Shown: in pieces, positions 1 through 12,495 of the stretch | How positions within the stretch are numbered: position 1 is the stretch's first letter | Layout of the letters: the number at the start of each line of letters is the position of its first letter | Assembly: GCA_026874595.1 (NCBI GenBank) | Contig: CM049307.1 | Span: 30,168,362 to 30,232,361 of the forward strand | Direction: 5' to 3' | Length of the DNA: 64,000 nucleotides | From: Sipunculus nudus | Lineage: Eukaryota > Annelida > Sipuncula > Golfingiida > Sipunculidae | Notes under the pieces: generated by a model | Told to the model about the DNA's origin: nothing | The model's input: only the letters and a program-made list of their open reading frames with translations | The model's database searches: none | Translations under genes and position numbers: made by a program

Positions 1-2260
1 CGCGAGGGCCAGAAACACTAGCATAGCACTCCAAGCTCTAATACAAGACAGAACCGAGGAGGATGCTCCGCTGGCTTTATGAGATGAGTTAGGGAAAGAT
101 AGCTTATCCAGCTGAATGATGGATACAGGCTGCATGGCAAGGGTTCATAGACCTCGGTATAGGCCATAACCAGAAAGTATTTGTTTCGCACAAGGTTACT
201 TATATATAGGGAAGCAAACCTTGTTATTTCGGATAGATAAACAGTCATGCCGTATATTATAATGTAATGAATTTAATGTGAAGTTTGCAGTTGACGAATA
301 CTGACAATAAATCAATCAAGTACGGTCATAATAAAGATATAAACATTTGTTTGAGATTTTTAATGGAGTGGATCTATCAAATATTCTCGAGGGCAGGTAT
401 TTTGTATCTGGATTCATGCTTGTAGGTTTCCATTGAAACTTAACTGCTTGTGTAAAATAGTCAACTTCTGAGCAATTAACATAAAAATGAAAAAAACTAT
501 GAAAGAGTAGTAAAAAGAGTTTGTGTGACAGTCATTTTCGTATTTGTGGTAGCAATATAATATGCAGTATTTCTTACATATTTTGTTATGGGTTTATAAT
601 TTCGGAGCTCTGCAAGGTCCCCCGGTGTGTAATATTAACATTGTTTAATATAAATGTGGTGCAATCAGTTTATGGGGTGCCACCATGCAAGCAGTGTATA
701 TCAGGTGACAGCCGTACTGTAACGGACCTGAGTATTTGTTAGTAAAATAAACAGATTGAAACGATATATTTCATAACAGCACTTAATTTCATGAAATTCT
801 GCGGTTTAGAGCAAAAACTGCGGGTCCTGAGGTAATAAGCGAAATAGCGGGGGTCACTGGCTTGACTACCAAGTGCCTGAAGTCCGACTGTCCATTTGTC
901 CGACGGCTGTATGACCAATGACCTGTTGGACCATAGACCAGGCCCTCCGCCGCACAATGAGTGTCAATAAGCCTCATGCATGATGAATTAAAAAAAACTT
1001 CGCGCACACGCATAAATACACACACACACACACAAACAATTATTTAATTATAAGCATGATTTTGTGTTCTTGTTTGTATAACCGTTGTTCGTTTTTTTAT
1101 TATTATTTTGTTACCAAAATTGGTATTTCAAATTAGTTTTATTCTCACCATCTTTTCCTTGATCTGCATGGTGTAGGCCTAATGGATTCTTGAAAAATGT
1201 TTTTATCGAGTTTATCAAAGCTGGATAGAAATGATAATGAGGGATGACCATGAACAATAAACATGATTTCACAATAAACATCATTCCATCGATATAAATT
1301 GAAAAAAAAATCACCATACACGGGATGCATGCGGTCCCCCCCCCCCCCCAAAAAAAAAAAAACAACAAAAAAGGGCCATGGCAGTACAGTCAAAGCAATA
1401 TATAACGTCAAAACACCCTGAACAACTTGTTTTATTGATTATAAATTAAACGGAAACTCGAGAACAATCAATATATAGGGCTCGTTGAAGAGTGATGTCA
1501 ATTCTATTAATAGGTATATATATATATATTCTGCATGAAAACTAAATAAACATGTTAATTATATGTCATCACATTAAATACACCAACGTTTATGCAATTC
1601 GCAAGGGCAAAATTAAAGTTCATATTAAAAAAAAAATGCTCAACATAGAAAACTATTAACTTCCGAGTGTTAGCCTATATTGAGGCTTTAAATAGGCCTG
1701 TAATTTGATACTGGCCGAGACATGTGCTGGCATCTGTGGATTGTCTTATCACATGCACGGATCCTGTCTTACATGACGTGGCCGGGTCAGTTTCAACTTT
1801 GGTAGAAAAGGGACTCAAGCTATTTAATTAAAAGGTCAAATGTCAACAAAGCAACATGGAAATTTTGAAGAATTTCATTTTCAAAAAAGCATGGGGTGAT
1901 AAACGAAGTTTGCTGAGTTACTGCAGTGTAGTTTTCATGCGAGGTCATGCCCACCCCTAACCAACAGCCCCCTCTATAATGTTATACTACTAGGCCTACA
2001 TTCTAGTTTGTCCTTGACATGACTGTTCGACCTTGCACATTTTAGAATGTTTACAAGGTTTATATTTAAAACAGTATCAACTTTCACCTTGTACGCCACA
2101 TCTCTTACTGTTTTGGCATTTTGGTAGCAGTTTTCTTGCGACATTGAGCAAAGGGTCATAAAACAAATTCTCAGATATGTGTCTTATGTGATAAGATATT
2201 AACAATATTGTTATGAAAACCTAAGCCTTTTTAAGGTTCAAACCCAGGGATGTAGGCGAG
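1..2260. other. Intergenic, no gene seen
   Basis: AT-rich sequence with only short open frames that show no family resemblance, no clear splice context and no codon pattern. It contains a (CA)n tract near 1018-1035, a poly-C/poly-A tract near 1337-1362 and a short (TA)n run near 1513-1529. I see nothing coding. Confidence 0.6.
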
Positions 2261-2269
2261 GCCACACCA

Positions 2270-3015
2270 TCATATAGTCCAAGTGCAAGTCCGAGTCCAG
2301 GCAATTCGAGTTACAGTCCGAGTCCTTGAGATTTGAGTCCAAGTCCGACTACGAGTCGGATTTAATTGGAACCAGAGCCAATTATGTTCGAGTCCGAGTG
2401 CAAAACTAATATCTCTTTATTAAAAGAAATATTAAACGAAAATTTGAGATCATCATGTGTAGGCCTAATTGTGTAACGTTAGTGTGCATATTCTGTTTAC
2501 TTCAACTAAATGTTTAATAACACTTAGCTCCGATGGAGAGCTGAAGCTTGGGTATATATATCGTATTTGTATCATTCTGTTAGTAATTCGCACATGCATA
2601 GAGTCGTGTAGAATGTGACAGAGTTTTTTACAGGACTCAGGCTCCTGATGGCTTCATATCTCGTCATAACCTCCGAATTCGAGTCCGAGTCGATCGCCCC
2701 CTTCCCCCCGTCAAAAAAGTGGACTCGAGTCGTACATCACTGTTCCGGACTCTCCTTTGTTAATTTGAAATGATTTATGATCATCCTTGAAGAAAAAGGC
2801 AGCTGTAATGTTTTTGATCCCGCATGCGTATACGTGTGTTTTAGTCCATGCACTTTTCAGTCATATTTTTTATCTAAAAAGCGTAATATTCACTCTTAAA
2901 TAATACAATAGATGCCGTGTTTACAACACCGGTTCAAGGTGACCGAAATAAAATGTATGCGCTGTTTTACCATCCTGCTCGGAGTCGGACTCGGAGTTCT
3001 TTTTGAGTTAAAACG
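2270..3015. repeat. Dispersed repeat rich in GAGTCCGAGTC words
   Basis: The words GAGTCC, AAGTCCGA, CGAGTCGG and their complements recur at 2278-2400, 2680-2735 and 2975-3000. The recurrence suggests a diverged low-complexity repeat or a non-autonomous element with repetitive ends. No open frame runs through it. Confidence 0.45.
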
Positions 3016-3048
3016 ACCTCTTACGGAAGGGGTGTTTTCCCTTTGTAG

Positions 3049-3279
3049 GGGCGGATCCAGGATTTAGGAAAAAAATGGGGGGGGGGGGGGGGGCTAGGCC
3101 TATAATGAAAACCCTAAATAAAAAGGTCCCCGGGCCCGGAAAGAGCAGGGGTTGGGGGTTCCAGGCCGCAAAACTTTGTCTGAAACCCTTAAAAAGTTGC
3201 GGTGGGTGAAAAAAAAAGGGGGGGGGGGGTCTGGAAGCCCTAGACCCCCCCCCCCCCCCCCCCCGATCCGCTTCTGCTT
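3049..3279 (+). mobile_element. Non-autonomous DNA transposon (MITE), copy 1
   Basis: The ends are inverted: TAGGGGCGGATCC on the left, and GATCCGCTTCTG on the right, which reads CAGAAGCGGATC on the other strand. The flanking bases CTTTG occur on both sides (left flank CCCTTTG, right flank CTTTGAAAC), consistent with a short target-site duplication. The interior has long G and C runs and is clearly related, in opposite orientation, to the element at 29984-30235; both share words such as GGTCCCCGGG/GGTCTCCGGG and TTTGTCTGAAACCC/TTTGTCTAAAACC. The ends loosely resemble hAT-type termini. No transposase frame is present. Confidence 0.7.
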
Positions 3280-3469
3280 TGAAACAGCATAGTAATCACG
3301 TTGCTGAGTGAAACTGCACTCGGCAATAAGTGGTGGGCGTGGCCTCACTGACGTCACGCGTGACAGGGCTGAGAAAACACTTCCTGTCTGGCCCATTGTG
3401 TATCAGTGACTGCCGTAACTTTTCTCAACAAACACTGTATATATATATAGTAACTTTATCAAAATTACG

Positions 3470-4140
3470 AAACGATGTGTTGTTGGTGGATGCTGTAACA
3501 CCAATAAGGATGGCGTGAGTGTCCATAATTGACCAAAAGACGTTCGTTTAGGCAAAAAGTGGGACTAATTTGTCAAGTTGGACGTGCCGATGGGCAAAAG
3601 CGTTATTTGTGGGGCACATTTCCGGATCCCTGACGATTTTAAAAATGATCAGCAATGGAAAGCGGGATACAAAAAAACAACTAGATCTGGTACAGGGGGC
3701 GATCCCCAGTAAAAAATCCACCACCTGCAAGGTCAGCTGACAATTAAAGGATCAAGAAAAGGCCGGCAAGAGCCCGAGGTTCTCCTTTTAATAAGAAAAT
3801 TATTATAAATTGTTGATTTCTCAGTGTTTTGAAATTGCCACCAAGTGGCTGAAACGATATCCCGTTTTCACCTTTTGCAGCTATTGGTCTTGTTACAGCA
3901 AAGTTCATCTGAAGCAACCCCTAGGCTGGTGGTCAAGACCTCTTGTCCAAATAACCCATTTACTGAGCTGACTTTTGCGGCCGAGCCTACATCAGCAAGT
4001 GTCTCTACCGAGGAGACGTTCCCCAGCCCAATTTTATATCCCACCTGAGCAGCATATATAGCGCTCGCCCAACCAAACATGATGAAGGCACACAGTGCAA
4101 CAATCCAGGACCCACAAGCGCCGTAAAGGTTAATATTATA
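3470..4140 (+). pseudogene. THAP zinc-finger gene relic
   Basis: One + strand frame starting at Cys codon 3476 reads KRCVVGGCCNTNKDG, then KKWD, then VICGAHF and DDFKND. This matches the THAP (C2CH) DNA-binding zinc finger: C-x4-C, 38 residues, C-x2-H, with the conserved Trp and the Phe after the His. THAP domains occur in transcription factors and in P-element-type transposases. The frame is broken by TGA at 3530, TAA at 3566 and another TAA near 3710. The same frame then stays open from 3845 to 4048, which suggests a longer ancestral protein. In another frame, HDEGTQCN near 4078 resembles motifs found after THAP domains. No start codon or exon structure is visible, so this is a dead copy or retrotransposed fragment. 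Confidence 0.7.
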
Positions 4141-4800
4141 CCTATTTTATTTCAAGTAATTACAGTTACTGCAGATGTGTATTCAGTAATCAAACACAAT
4201 ACTTTGATTATTGCTTAATTAGAGTGCCATATCTTACACAAGTTTAAACACGTATAGTCGTTTTTTTTCTCACAAATTCAAATAGTTAACTTTTCATCTG
4301 CCTGAATATCATTGACCAGTGACATATATGTTTTCAGATTCAGGTTGCCAGGTGAATGTATCCACAAAACGTGTTGACGTTCAGTGATTAGTCAAGCTCA
4401 GGTTGGCAAAAATACAGAAGACATCATCAATATCTTCAGTGATGAAGAAGAAACAAATGATGATGATGATGATACACATGTTTATGCAGCTCCGGTGTAG
4501 GGAAATAGGGATTGAACATTAACGTTTGGAGTATCCTATTAGAGCTATTTAATGTATATTGAATCGGCAGAGAAATTTTATGTTCACACTCAAAATGCAG
4601 TTTCAATGGCATGTTGTTGCCAAATATGCACAAGCTACCCTGAATATACCTAATAGGACAGCAACAATATAGTGTCATAGGTATTGTGTTGAAACAGCCG
4701 GTTCTAAATTTAAATGAACTTGAACTTGCATATGTAAGTCAGACAACGTTGGCTCTTCATAAAAAGTGGTAAATAGGCGGCTATGTCTGGGACTGTACCA
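4141..4800. other. Intergenic, upstream of GPx-A
   Basis: AT-rich sequence between the THAP relic and GPx-A. A CATAAAAAG word near 4759 and TATAAG near 4821 are the only weak TATA-like candidates ahead of the GPx-A start. The promoter block shared by GPx-B, C and D is absent here. Confidence 0.4.
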
Positions 4801-4876
4801 TCTGGGACTGAGATAACTTGCTATAAGTGTCTGTATTGTCTATGTGGTGGCGCGACACGGCTGTTCAGCTTACAGC

Positions 4877-6958
4877 ATGAGGCTGCTGCTGGTGGCGCTC
4901 CTCTGGCTGGCTACCCTGCAGCCAGGCCAGGGACAGCAGAGCGATTGTGACCTCACACTCCAAGACGTGTACGGCTTTACCCTCAGGGGGCTAGATGGAA
5001 GACCTAACGTTACGCTGGCCGACTACGCGGACACGGTCCTACTAGTGGCCAACGTGGCCACGTACTGAGGTGACAAATTAACACCTATAATCAAAGTTGA
5101 ATCATGTATTTTGTTTGATTTAGGATTAATTTCAATTGCAATTCAGTCATTTGCACTCCCTTTGCTTTTATGTTTGAATGACAGGGAATGTATTTCCAAC
5201 AGCGGAAACCCAAACATAATAATATATAATTTAGATTTTCTTTAAAAGATCGATATTTCTTAACTTTAATAAAATTTAATGTTTGAATTCGATAACACAA
5301 GTGTGTGTAGTTGACATGGTAAAAATAAAAACACTTAAATAGAGCAAGATGAAAGTAATATGAATGTATATTTATCCGAGAAAATAAGATATAAATATGG
5401 TAAACTCCAAGCAAAGTCGACGGTACAGATGCACAGTTTGTTAAACAGAAGAACTGGTCATAAGTACACCTCATATACAAATCCCATAAGCAATACATGT
5501 GTATATTGATCTTCAGAAATTAAAAAAAAAAATATTTGTGTTCAAATAATCTGTATCAAGAATAAATCACATGGTATACCATGCAGCGATTATTGGAGGT
5601 GCTTAAATCATATTTTAAAGCTTGATATTTATAGCATCACATTTTCCCGTGTTCTATATGACTAAAATGTTAAGTCCTGTAAAAACGTTTTCATAAATGG
5701 CTGTTTTGTTTCTCCTAGTAATATTTTGTTGACGTATTTCTATATTGCTAGATTTCACCTATCAGTACAACTCAATGAATGCACTAAAAGAGTCCTATGC
5801 TGGTTGGCCGTTTGATATTCTTGCCATCCCTAGCAACCAGCACGGTCTCCAGGAGCCCGGCACGGACTCTGAGATCCTGAACGGGATCCGCTACGTCCGC
5901 CCAGGAAACGACTTCCAGCCTAACTTCGTCGTTGCGGGCAAGCACGAAGTCAATGGGGACTCGGAACATGCGATGTATACATATTTAAAGGTGATGACGA
6001 TATCTTTGTCAGTATAATTTAAAATGCGAACTTAAAATAAAAAAAGGTCAGTCCTTCAGTGGCCTGACAGAGAGCACTCGCAAACTCTGATATATGGCAG
6101 TCTAAACATAGAGGAAACAGATATTTTGGTCATTTTTGACAACTACCCACCGCCTACAAAATGGTTTCACTTAGAATAAGACATTCCATCCGTTTAAAAA
6201 TGAAAGTTTATTTTTTACCAACGGCCAACATGGTGTAAAACAGATTTCTTTATCACCCGGCATTGTGGGAAATTTCAATATACATTTATGTCAAATTCCT
6301 GACTGTATTCAAGTATATCTAAATATATATGATATGTGATTGACAGTTAAGTCGTGCGAGGTAGGGAAAGACGGTGTTCAAGATATAGAGATTGGACTTA
6401 CACTTTTATTTATACATTAACATGTTTTCATGAGTGAATTTCCTCATTTATATTAAGATTATCTTCTGTGGAAGGAGATATGTTTTTGTGATAGTGTATA
6501 GTCGATCATTGCAGTGCATGACTAGTGTCCATTCTATTTCTTCAGTTTTCCAATTTTACTTAAATAGCCCTATATGTACGGACTAATGACACCAAAGGCG
6601 TTAATTCATACGTCGTTTCCACTATTGAACTTAACATAATTTTGGCAAAACCTTTATTTACGTCTATGCAAAAACAAAATATGGAACTTCTGCAGTTTTC
6701 GTGATCTCTGTGTCTTTTATTCGTCAGGATCTGTGTCCTGGACCCCTGTCAAGGATCGGAATCGGGTCCCGTTTGTACTGGGATCCGATCCAGAGAGATG
6801 ACATCACCTGGAACTTTGAGAAATTTCTCATCGACCGGGATGGGTTTCCCTTTAGACGATACGCTCCGGCCGTCGAACCAGAGACGCTCAGAGACGACAT
6901 AGACTTTTTAATTCTCACAACAGGTAGACCACAACAGAAAAGAAAAAGAAAAAATTAA
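4877..6958 (+). CDS. Selenoprotein glutathione peroxidase GPx-A (secreted, GPx3-like)
   Basis: Three exons, 4877-5069, 5752-5990 and 6728-6958, give 220 residues. Known role of the family: reduction of hydrogen or lipid peroxides with glutathione or thioredoxin. The signal peptide is MRLLLVALLWLATLQPGQG, and NVT is a glycosylation sequon, so the protein is probably extracellular. Exon 1 ends VANVATY-TGA-G; TGA 5066-5068 falls exactly at the family's Sec position (residue 64) and is followed by a GT donor. Exon 2 has NSMNAL, PSNQHGLQEPG (catalytic Gln) and YVRPG. Exon 3 has DITWNFEKFLIDRDG (catalytic Trp-Asn). A SECIS lies at 7045-7135. ATG 4877 was chosen because it starts the signal peptide and aligns with the paralogs. 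Oddities: splicing makes the residue after Sec Asp (G|AT), where the family has Gly, and the C-terminus carries a basic tail PQQKRKRKN absent from the other copies. Confidence 0.9.
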
Positions 6959-7044
6959 ATCAACTATGGATTGGTCTTTCGTTAGAATATCAACTAACAT
7001 TGGATTATCTAAGCATGGACCCCTCATCCTGTAGTTCTTGCCAT

Positions 7045-7135
7045 GTTGCCCGGTTGGGATAGGACGCAAATGACGGGTTCACCGAAAGGTTGCGACACCT
7101 GGTGACTCCCTGATGAGGTAACGTGATCCATTGGT
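7045..7135 (+). promoter_or_regulatory. SECIS element of GPx-A
   Basis: The 3' UTR has the SECIS core ATGA (7070-7073), a GAAA apical motif (7084-7087) and TGAT (7111-7114). The arm GGGTTCACC after ATGA pairs with GGTGACTCC before TGAT with two mismatches. This fits the eukaryotic kink-turn stem-loop that recruits SBP2 and recodes in-frame UGA as selenocysteine. The arrangement and sequence are repeated in the other three copies. Pairing was judged by eye. Confidence 0.88.
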
Positions 7136-7222
7136 CGTCAGTGCATTCAGCTGGTGGGTTGCGCCCTCTGTCCGCAGCCTAACTGAGGAATGGTTCATTT
7201 GCAGCAGGGTAATAGTTACAGG

Positions 7223-7228
7223 AATAAA
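7223..7228 (+). terminator. Poly(A) signal of GPx-A
   Basis: AATAAA lies about 110 bases past the SECIS core, in the position where copies B, C and D also have AATAAA. Confidence 0.55.
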
Positions 7229-7299
7229 GAGGTTAAATAGACTGCTTTTGTTCTGTTTCACTAAAATTCATCACTAGCTTTATAATAAAAAAATACAAA

Positions 7300-8205
7300 C
7301 AAACAGAACACTTACACAACGCCTCCAAACAATGTTAACATTTTTTTTCCATTTTAAATATTTGAACGACATAATGGTTCCCTAAAGTAAAAGCTGACAT
7401 ATAATGGTTTGTTTTAATCTTCAAAAGTGCATATCATGATAAGTACATAGGTATATACAATATATCTATGGTGCAATACTGTTTAACGAAAATGAATATC
7501 TAAAAATAATTGGTAATTTTAAGCATACGCCAAGTGATCATTCTCCAGGTTTGACAAGTTGAATGGGTTATGCTTTTACAAAAATAATTAATGTCAGTGT
7601 ACAAGGAAGCGACCACGTTTTCTAAACCTGTAAATAGGTAACATATTTACTTATAATATCGTCCCTCAAAAGCATATTTTTCCTGTAGTATACTAGTGTG
7701 TGAACTGTACGAGATTCAGCAAAGTCGAAAAGCGGCATATAATAGCGTTGCGGTTTGTGCGGAAGAAAAATATTGTTTATTTAGAGAGTCTCGCCATGAA
7801 CAATATGTTATGACGGTAGACATGGCTCCGGAGGGCAGGAAACTCCATGCAGCTATTCAAACCCCATTTCATTATAAATCGGAACATATGTGCGCAAAAC
7901 GGATATCTTAAGAAAACCGTGTTCTGGGGGTATTTCCATTTCCACAAGTACAATGGGGGGGGGGGGGGGGGGGGAGATTCTAGTTACTCTAGTAGCATAC
8001 GTTTTTTATACCTCAAAGGAAAAAGGAATACACAAACCCACATGACGTATTTATAAAGGGCTTTTGAAGAAATTGCCTCTGACGCCTGTTGTAACCTTAA
8101 ATTGTCCACCTCCCCCATGCACACCCTCAAGTTTAAACATGGTTTCAGATTATTCTGTAAAATATTACACAAAGTACACATCACCTGCAGTGGGTAATTA
8201 TATGT
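7300..8205. other. Intergenic, no gene seen
   Basis: AT-rich spacer between GPx-A and a MITE. A G run lies near 7955-7974. The short open frames show no recognisable product. Confidence 0.5.
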
Positions 8206-8211
8206 AAAAAA

Positions 8212-8279
8212 GGCATGGTTCTCAGGCACTTTTTTCAGAAATCACTGCGGGCGGACGGTATTATATTGTTTACCTTTTT

Positions 8280-8358
<79 letters not shown>

Positions 8359-8536
8359 TTCGATAAAAAATCTCACATGGTCAGGGAAAAGAATTAAAAT
8401 AACAATTTTTTTACTAAACAGGTAAAAGTACTACATAACAAGTCACCGTATCAAAATTGTATTATTTTATTTTCTTGAAAAGTGTTTCATATACGGGGGG
8501 TTAAAATTGACGCGGGCGGTGCCTGAGAACCATCCC
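8212..8536. mobile_element. MITE with 15-bp perfect terminal inverted repeats
   Basis: ATGGTTCTCAGGCAC at 8215-8229 is exactly inverted at 8519-8533 (GTGCCTGAGAACCAT). One further G pair and a mismatch extend the ends to about 18 of 19 bases. The interior includes a (TA)n(TG)n microsatellite at 8281-8359 and a second GCGGGCGG motif near each end. No transposase frame is present and the target-site duplication is unclear. The size and termini fit a non-autonomous DNA transposon. Confidence 0.7.
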
Positions 8537-8696
8537 TTTTATTTTTCGGGCCTAAGGCAATGAGCACGAGTTCAGGTCAAGCATCGGGGGGGGGGGGGTG
8601 AATATAACCGTACTCTTGTAGTGATAGTAAATTGATACCCCAAAAGATTTTCGTACCCCACATAACTGATCTAAAGGATATATTTATGTATGTATG

Positions 8697-8727
<31 letters not shown>

Positions 8728-8739
8728 CATATTATAAAC

Positions 8740-8781
<42 letters not shown>

Positions 8782-10490
8782 GCAAAACTTTCCCAAGAAG
8801 AACATATTATAGCATCCTTGACCAACCCCGGCCTTAATTTACAGTCAGTCCAAAAGTTGTTTTACATTCATTTTAGTGTACAGAATTTTAAATCTATTAC
8901 TTTCTTTCACATTAATAAAGTTTAAGATTGTTCATGCAAAAGAAGTAATATTTGATTTTAAAACTAAGATTGGTGAGTTTGTCCTTCATAATTCCTTTTA
9001 CAAACATATTTACAACCAGTAAAAATTCTCTTTTTTTGACCTACTCAATCTTATATAGAATCTGTGTTTAAACAATTACGCTCAAAGGTATTAAAATAAA
9101 ATCCATTTAAAGAATGTGATGGACACGCAAGTCATGCTTAAGAAGATTGTTGAAGTACCCAGATTTATCTCCTCGAAATATGATAACCTGGTTCGCGAGT
9201 TGTTCAACTATTATTGATCCGATAATAAATATGACTTCTATTTCAATTTTTGGAAACAGATCACTTCCTAGTATAATTAAAATGCCTCTGTAAATCATGG
9301 AAAAAAAGATTTCTGGTCTTAGAGCTAGAAATGAAAATGTCCTCGAATAACTCTAACAAGTAACTTTATTCAAGCCAAACCCCGAATATCAAAAAGTGTC
9401 TTAATTCCGTCTGCATGCAGAAACTCTGAATCTGCCGGTCATTGGGTCACAATTTACAGTGTATTGGTTGATGCTGGATGTAGGATAGTTACGTCAACAT
9501 TAAATGTCTGTCGAAATGTTCCATCGGGAAAAAGACAATTACAACAAGAGACTGTAGTTTATTTATAAGCATGCAAGGGGCGTTTTAAATGACAGTTTTT
9601 TTCTCAGAACATCATATCTTAATTTCTACTGCATTGAACATTGATAATGGACCTTTATTTTGTCATATCTTGTTATACAAACAGTTCCTCATGGGTTGTG
9701 CTAAGACTGATGATATGCTATTTGTATTATTCGTGATGTGTTCCAGTTATAGTTTTAGCTCAGTAAGGCAACGTAAACATATCAGTAACCGAAGTCTCAC
9801 ATAAACCGCTTCTTTCCTCGAAATTAGTTGAAGAAAATAAGATCCTTAATTTGGCAAATTTTATATTAAGTTGTAGAAACTTCCGATGTTGACTCTTTCA
9901 TATTGGCTCTCATTGGTCGTTTGAGCTAAAGGACGGAATTCAAAGGCATTTGCATTGATTCATGGATATATTTTGGAGTACACATCTTATATGTTATGTT
10001 GTACTGTATATTTGTGTATATATTTTTGATTACACATTTTAAATTTTATGTTGTACTGTTATTTTTAGATGTATGGAAAGTGTACTGTTAAGAAAACAAC
10101 ACTTGTTAATGTCAAAGTTTATCAAATTCCTTGTTATTAACAACATAAAGCGACCTGAATTTGAGACTTAATTATGTGAGAAATAGAAGATAGTCAAGGT
10201 TTACTTGGAAGTGTATCATCGCCTATTTTTTCTAATATGTAGATAAAAATTCAATACACTTTAAAAACGGTTATTGGCCATAACTCGAGAGTTTATTCTG
10301 TGTCATTCAGAATCACCAAAGTAAATTCTTGTTATTGTCTGTGATAATATGCTAAATAATAATAATTACATGTCATGTGTTTGAGAAATTTGCACTTTTC
10401 TATGTGTCGTTGTGCTACTATAATTAATCTATTATGAAATCATAGATACACGTGCGGTAACACTCATGACCTAATAAAGCTCTCGCTGAG
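8537..10490. other. Intergenic between GPx-A and GPx-B
   Basis: Contains a poly-G run near 8586-8598 and two (TA)n blocks at 8695-8780. The rest is AT-rich unique-looking sequence with only short frames. No gene is recognised. Confidence 0.5.
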
Positions 10491-10501
10491 GTCACCAATG
10501 T

Positions 10502-10608
10502 CACGTGCTGGTCTGACGAAAAAACCCACCTCTACCCTAGGGTTATTTTATATAAGGATTTCCCATACTGTCTTGTTCCACAGAGCGACGACTGTGCCAG
10601 GCTTCCCC
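10502..10608 (+). promoter_or_regulatory. Promoter and 5' UTR of GPx-B
   Basis: An E-box CACGTG at 10502-10507 is followed by a TATA box TATATAA at 10549-10555. Then comes a block nearly identical in copies C and D (TCCCATACTGTCTTG, CAGAGCGACGACTGTGCCAG) leading to the ATG at 10609. Transcription would be expected to start about 30 bases after the TATA box, near 10580. Confidence 0.7.
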
Positions 10609-11719
10609 ATGAAGCTCTTGTTGGCGCCGCTCCTTTGGCTGGCCACACTGAGGTCAGCCCACGGACAGCTAGATTCACACAGCACGTGCGACCGACCATC
10701 CACAGACATATACGGCTACTACCTATCAAGTCTAGATGGAACAAGAAACATTACACTCGACAGCTTCAGGAACCAAGTAAAGTACCTCCGTGTCAGTCTG
10801 TCTGTCGCAATTTTTTTACCTGGATCATGATCTAAGAAGCGATTCGCCCTTGGACATTTGAGAGTTTATTAAACTTTGTAGTTGATTCGGTTGCAGATCT
10901 TGACAAAGAATCAGTTCGGGCGTATTTGTGCATCTGTTACCAAACATGTATCTGTCCTTGTGCTGTCATCTTTGGGAGGAAGTCGGTACTAATGTCAGTA
11001 GCACCTGAAGTGCTGCCATGGCAGGGTTTACACCTTTGGCATGGTTTGTACCCCTATGCACCATGCAATAAACTATTTGACTATAGGACAGGGTGTGTTG
11101 GCTATTAACGTGGATTCCCTGCACTGTTTGCATAGCAATCAAGGCACAAAGTCCAAGAGCAATTTTGAGCTGTGAATTGCACCCTGCTCCAAAGATCACA
11201 TTAAATGATTATTCAATTGAAATATTAAACATAAGTTATTCAACAGATTTATCACGACTGACTTAATATCACAGGTTGAGAACTGTTCTCTATTCATATA
11301 CTGTGTTATTGCAAATTTATAAGTAATGTTTGATTTCCCATGGATCTGCAAACTGCAGTTGAAATCCCTTTATTATGATCAAATTAAAATGATCATAAAA
11401 CTGAAACATTGATTATGAAATATAATTTATCTCTACATGTAATAAAAAAAAAATTACCATTATTATGATAATGCATTATGCATAGTGGTTTTCCTGTAGA
11501 CCTTAAAGTCTCCATGGATATATAAACATCAGAATTACTGATTATATTATTTTTTTAAAATTGATAGCCAGTTGTATTCATTTAAAATATCTTTATTGTG
11601 CCCATTAATGATCTTTAAAATAATAATGTCAGAGGTGTTGTTCTTTGGCCAGACTAAATTTGATATTTAAATATTAAAATACCCCTTCAAACGACAAGTT
11701 ATGTTATAAGTTTTGAGTT

Positions 11720-12320
11720 ATATCTTTTTAGCGCAGCTGACTGTAAGTCATCTGAGCTATAGTGATCACTCTTCGTCCGTCGTCCGTCTGTCTGTCTGTC
11801 CGTCTGTCCGTCTGTCCGTCTGTATGTCCGTCTGTCCGTTTACCAGGCACAAATCGTAACCGCTGGATCTAGAATCTTGTAACTTGACATTCTGAGAGGT
11901 CCATGAAAAATCTCCTTGGAAACCAGAAATTAGGTCTCTGTTACCCATATCCTTCGAGCTATGTGGCCCCAAAGTACCCCGCAGATATTCAAAAAACTTC
12001 ATACAAAAACTTCAATGTCTCATTAACTGCATCACTGATGGTCATGATTTTTTGCATACATATTGATCATGAGATGTTCCATCAGTTCCTATAGACTGGT
12101 GGCGCCATCTGTATTTTTCGATTTTTTTAATGATTTTTTTTCTCTATTTTGGAGACCTTTAAAAATGTGAACATCTGTTAACAGGGCACAAATCGTAAAG
12201 ACTGGACCTAGAATCTTCATTCTTTACACAGTGAGAGACCAATGAAAAGTCTCCATGGAAACCAGAAATTAGGTCTCTGTTACCCATATCCTTCGAGCTA
12301 TGGGGCCATCAATGATTCAT
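11720..12320. repeat. Dispersed repeat in GPx-B intron 1
   Basis: A run of GTCCGTC/TGTCTGTC (11775-11840) follows GCGCAGCTGACTGTAAGTCA. Two copies of a ~120-base segment then follow at about 11850-11970 and 12185-12305, with shared words AAATCGTAA, CCAGAAATTAGGTCTCTGTT and ACCCATATCCTTCGAGCTAT. Elements with the same GTCCG end, in opposite orientation, lie at 51165-51375 and 61290-61505. Confidence 0.6.
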
Positions 12321-12327
12321 CATGTAA

Positions 12328-12495
12328 CCAATTAATAGATACAACCAAGCTTACTTCAGACTTTCCATACATATTTACTAAAACTACACTATATATATAC
12401 TAAAAAATATACCAATTAATAGATACAACCAGGCTTACTTCAGACTTTCCATATATATTTACTAAAACTACACTATATATATATACTAAAAATTA
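12328..12495. repeat. Two-copy ~84-bp tandem repeat
   Basis: Two near-identical units share ACCAATTAATAGATACAACC, then CTTACTTCAGACTTTCCATA and AAAACTACACTATATATATA, separated by a short TA-rich spacer. Non-coding, within GPx-B intron 1. Confidence 0.75.

Noticed and set aside
5091-5498. 135-codon minus-strand frame in GPx-A intron 1
   Set aside because: AT-rich intron shadow with no domain and no conservation in the other copies' introns.
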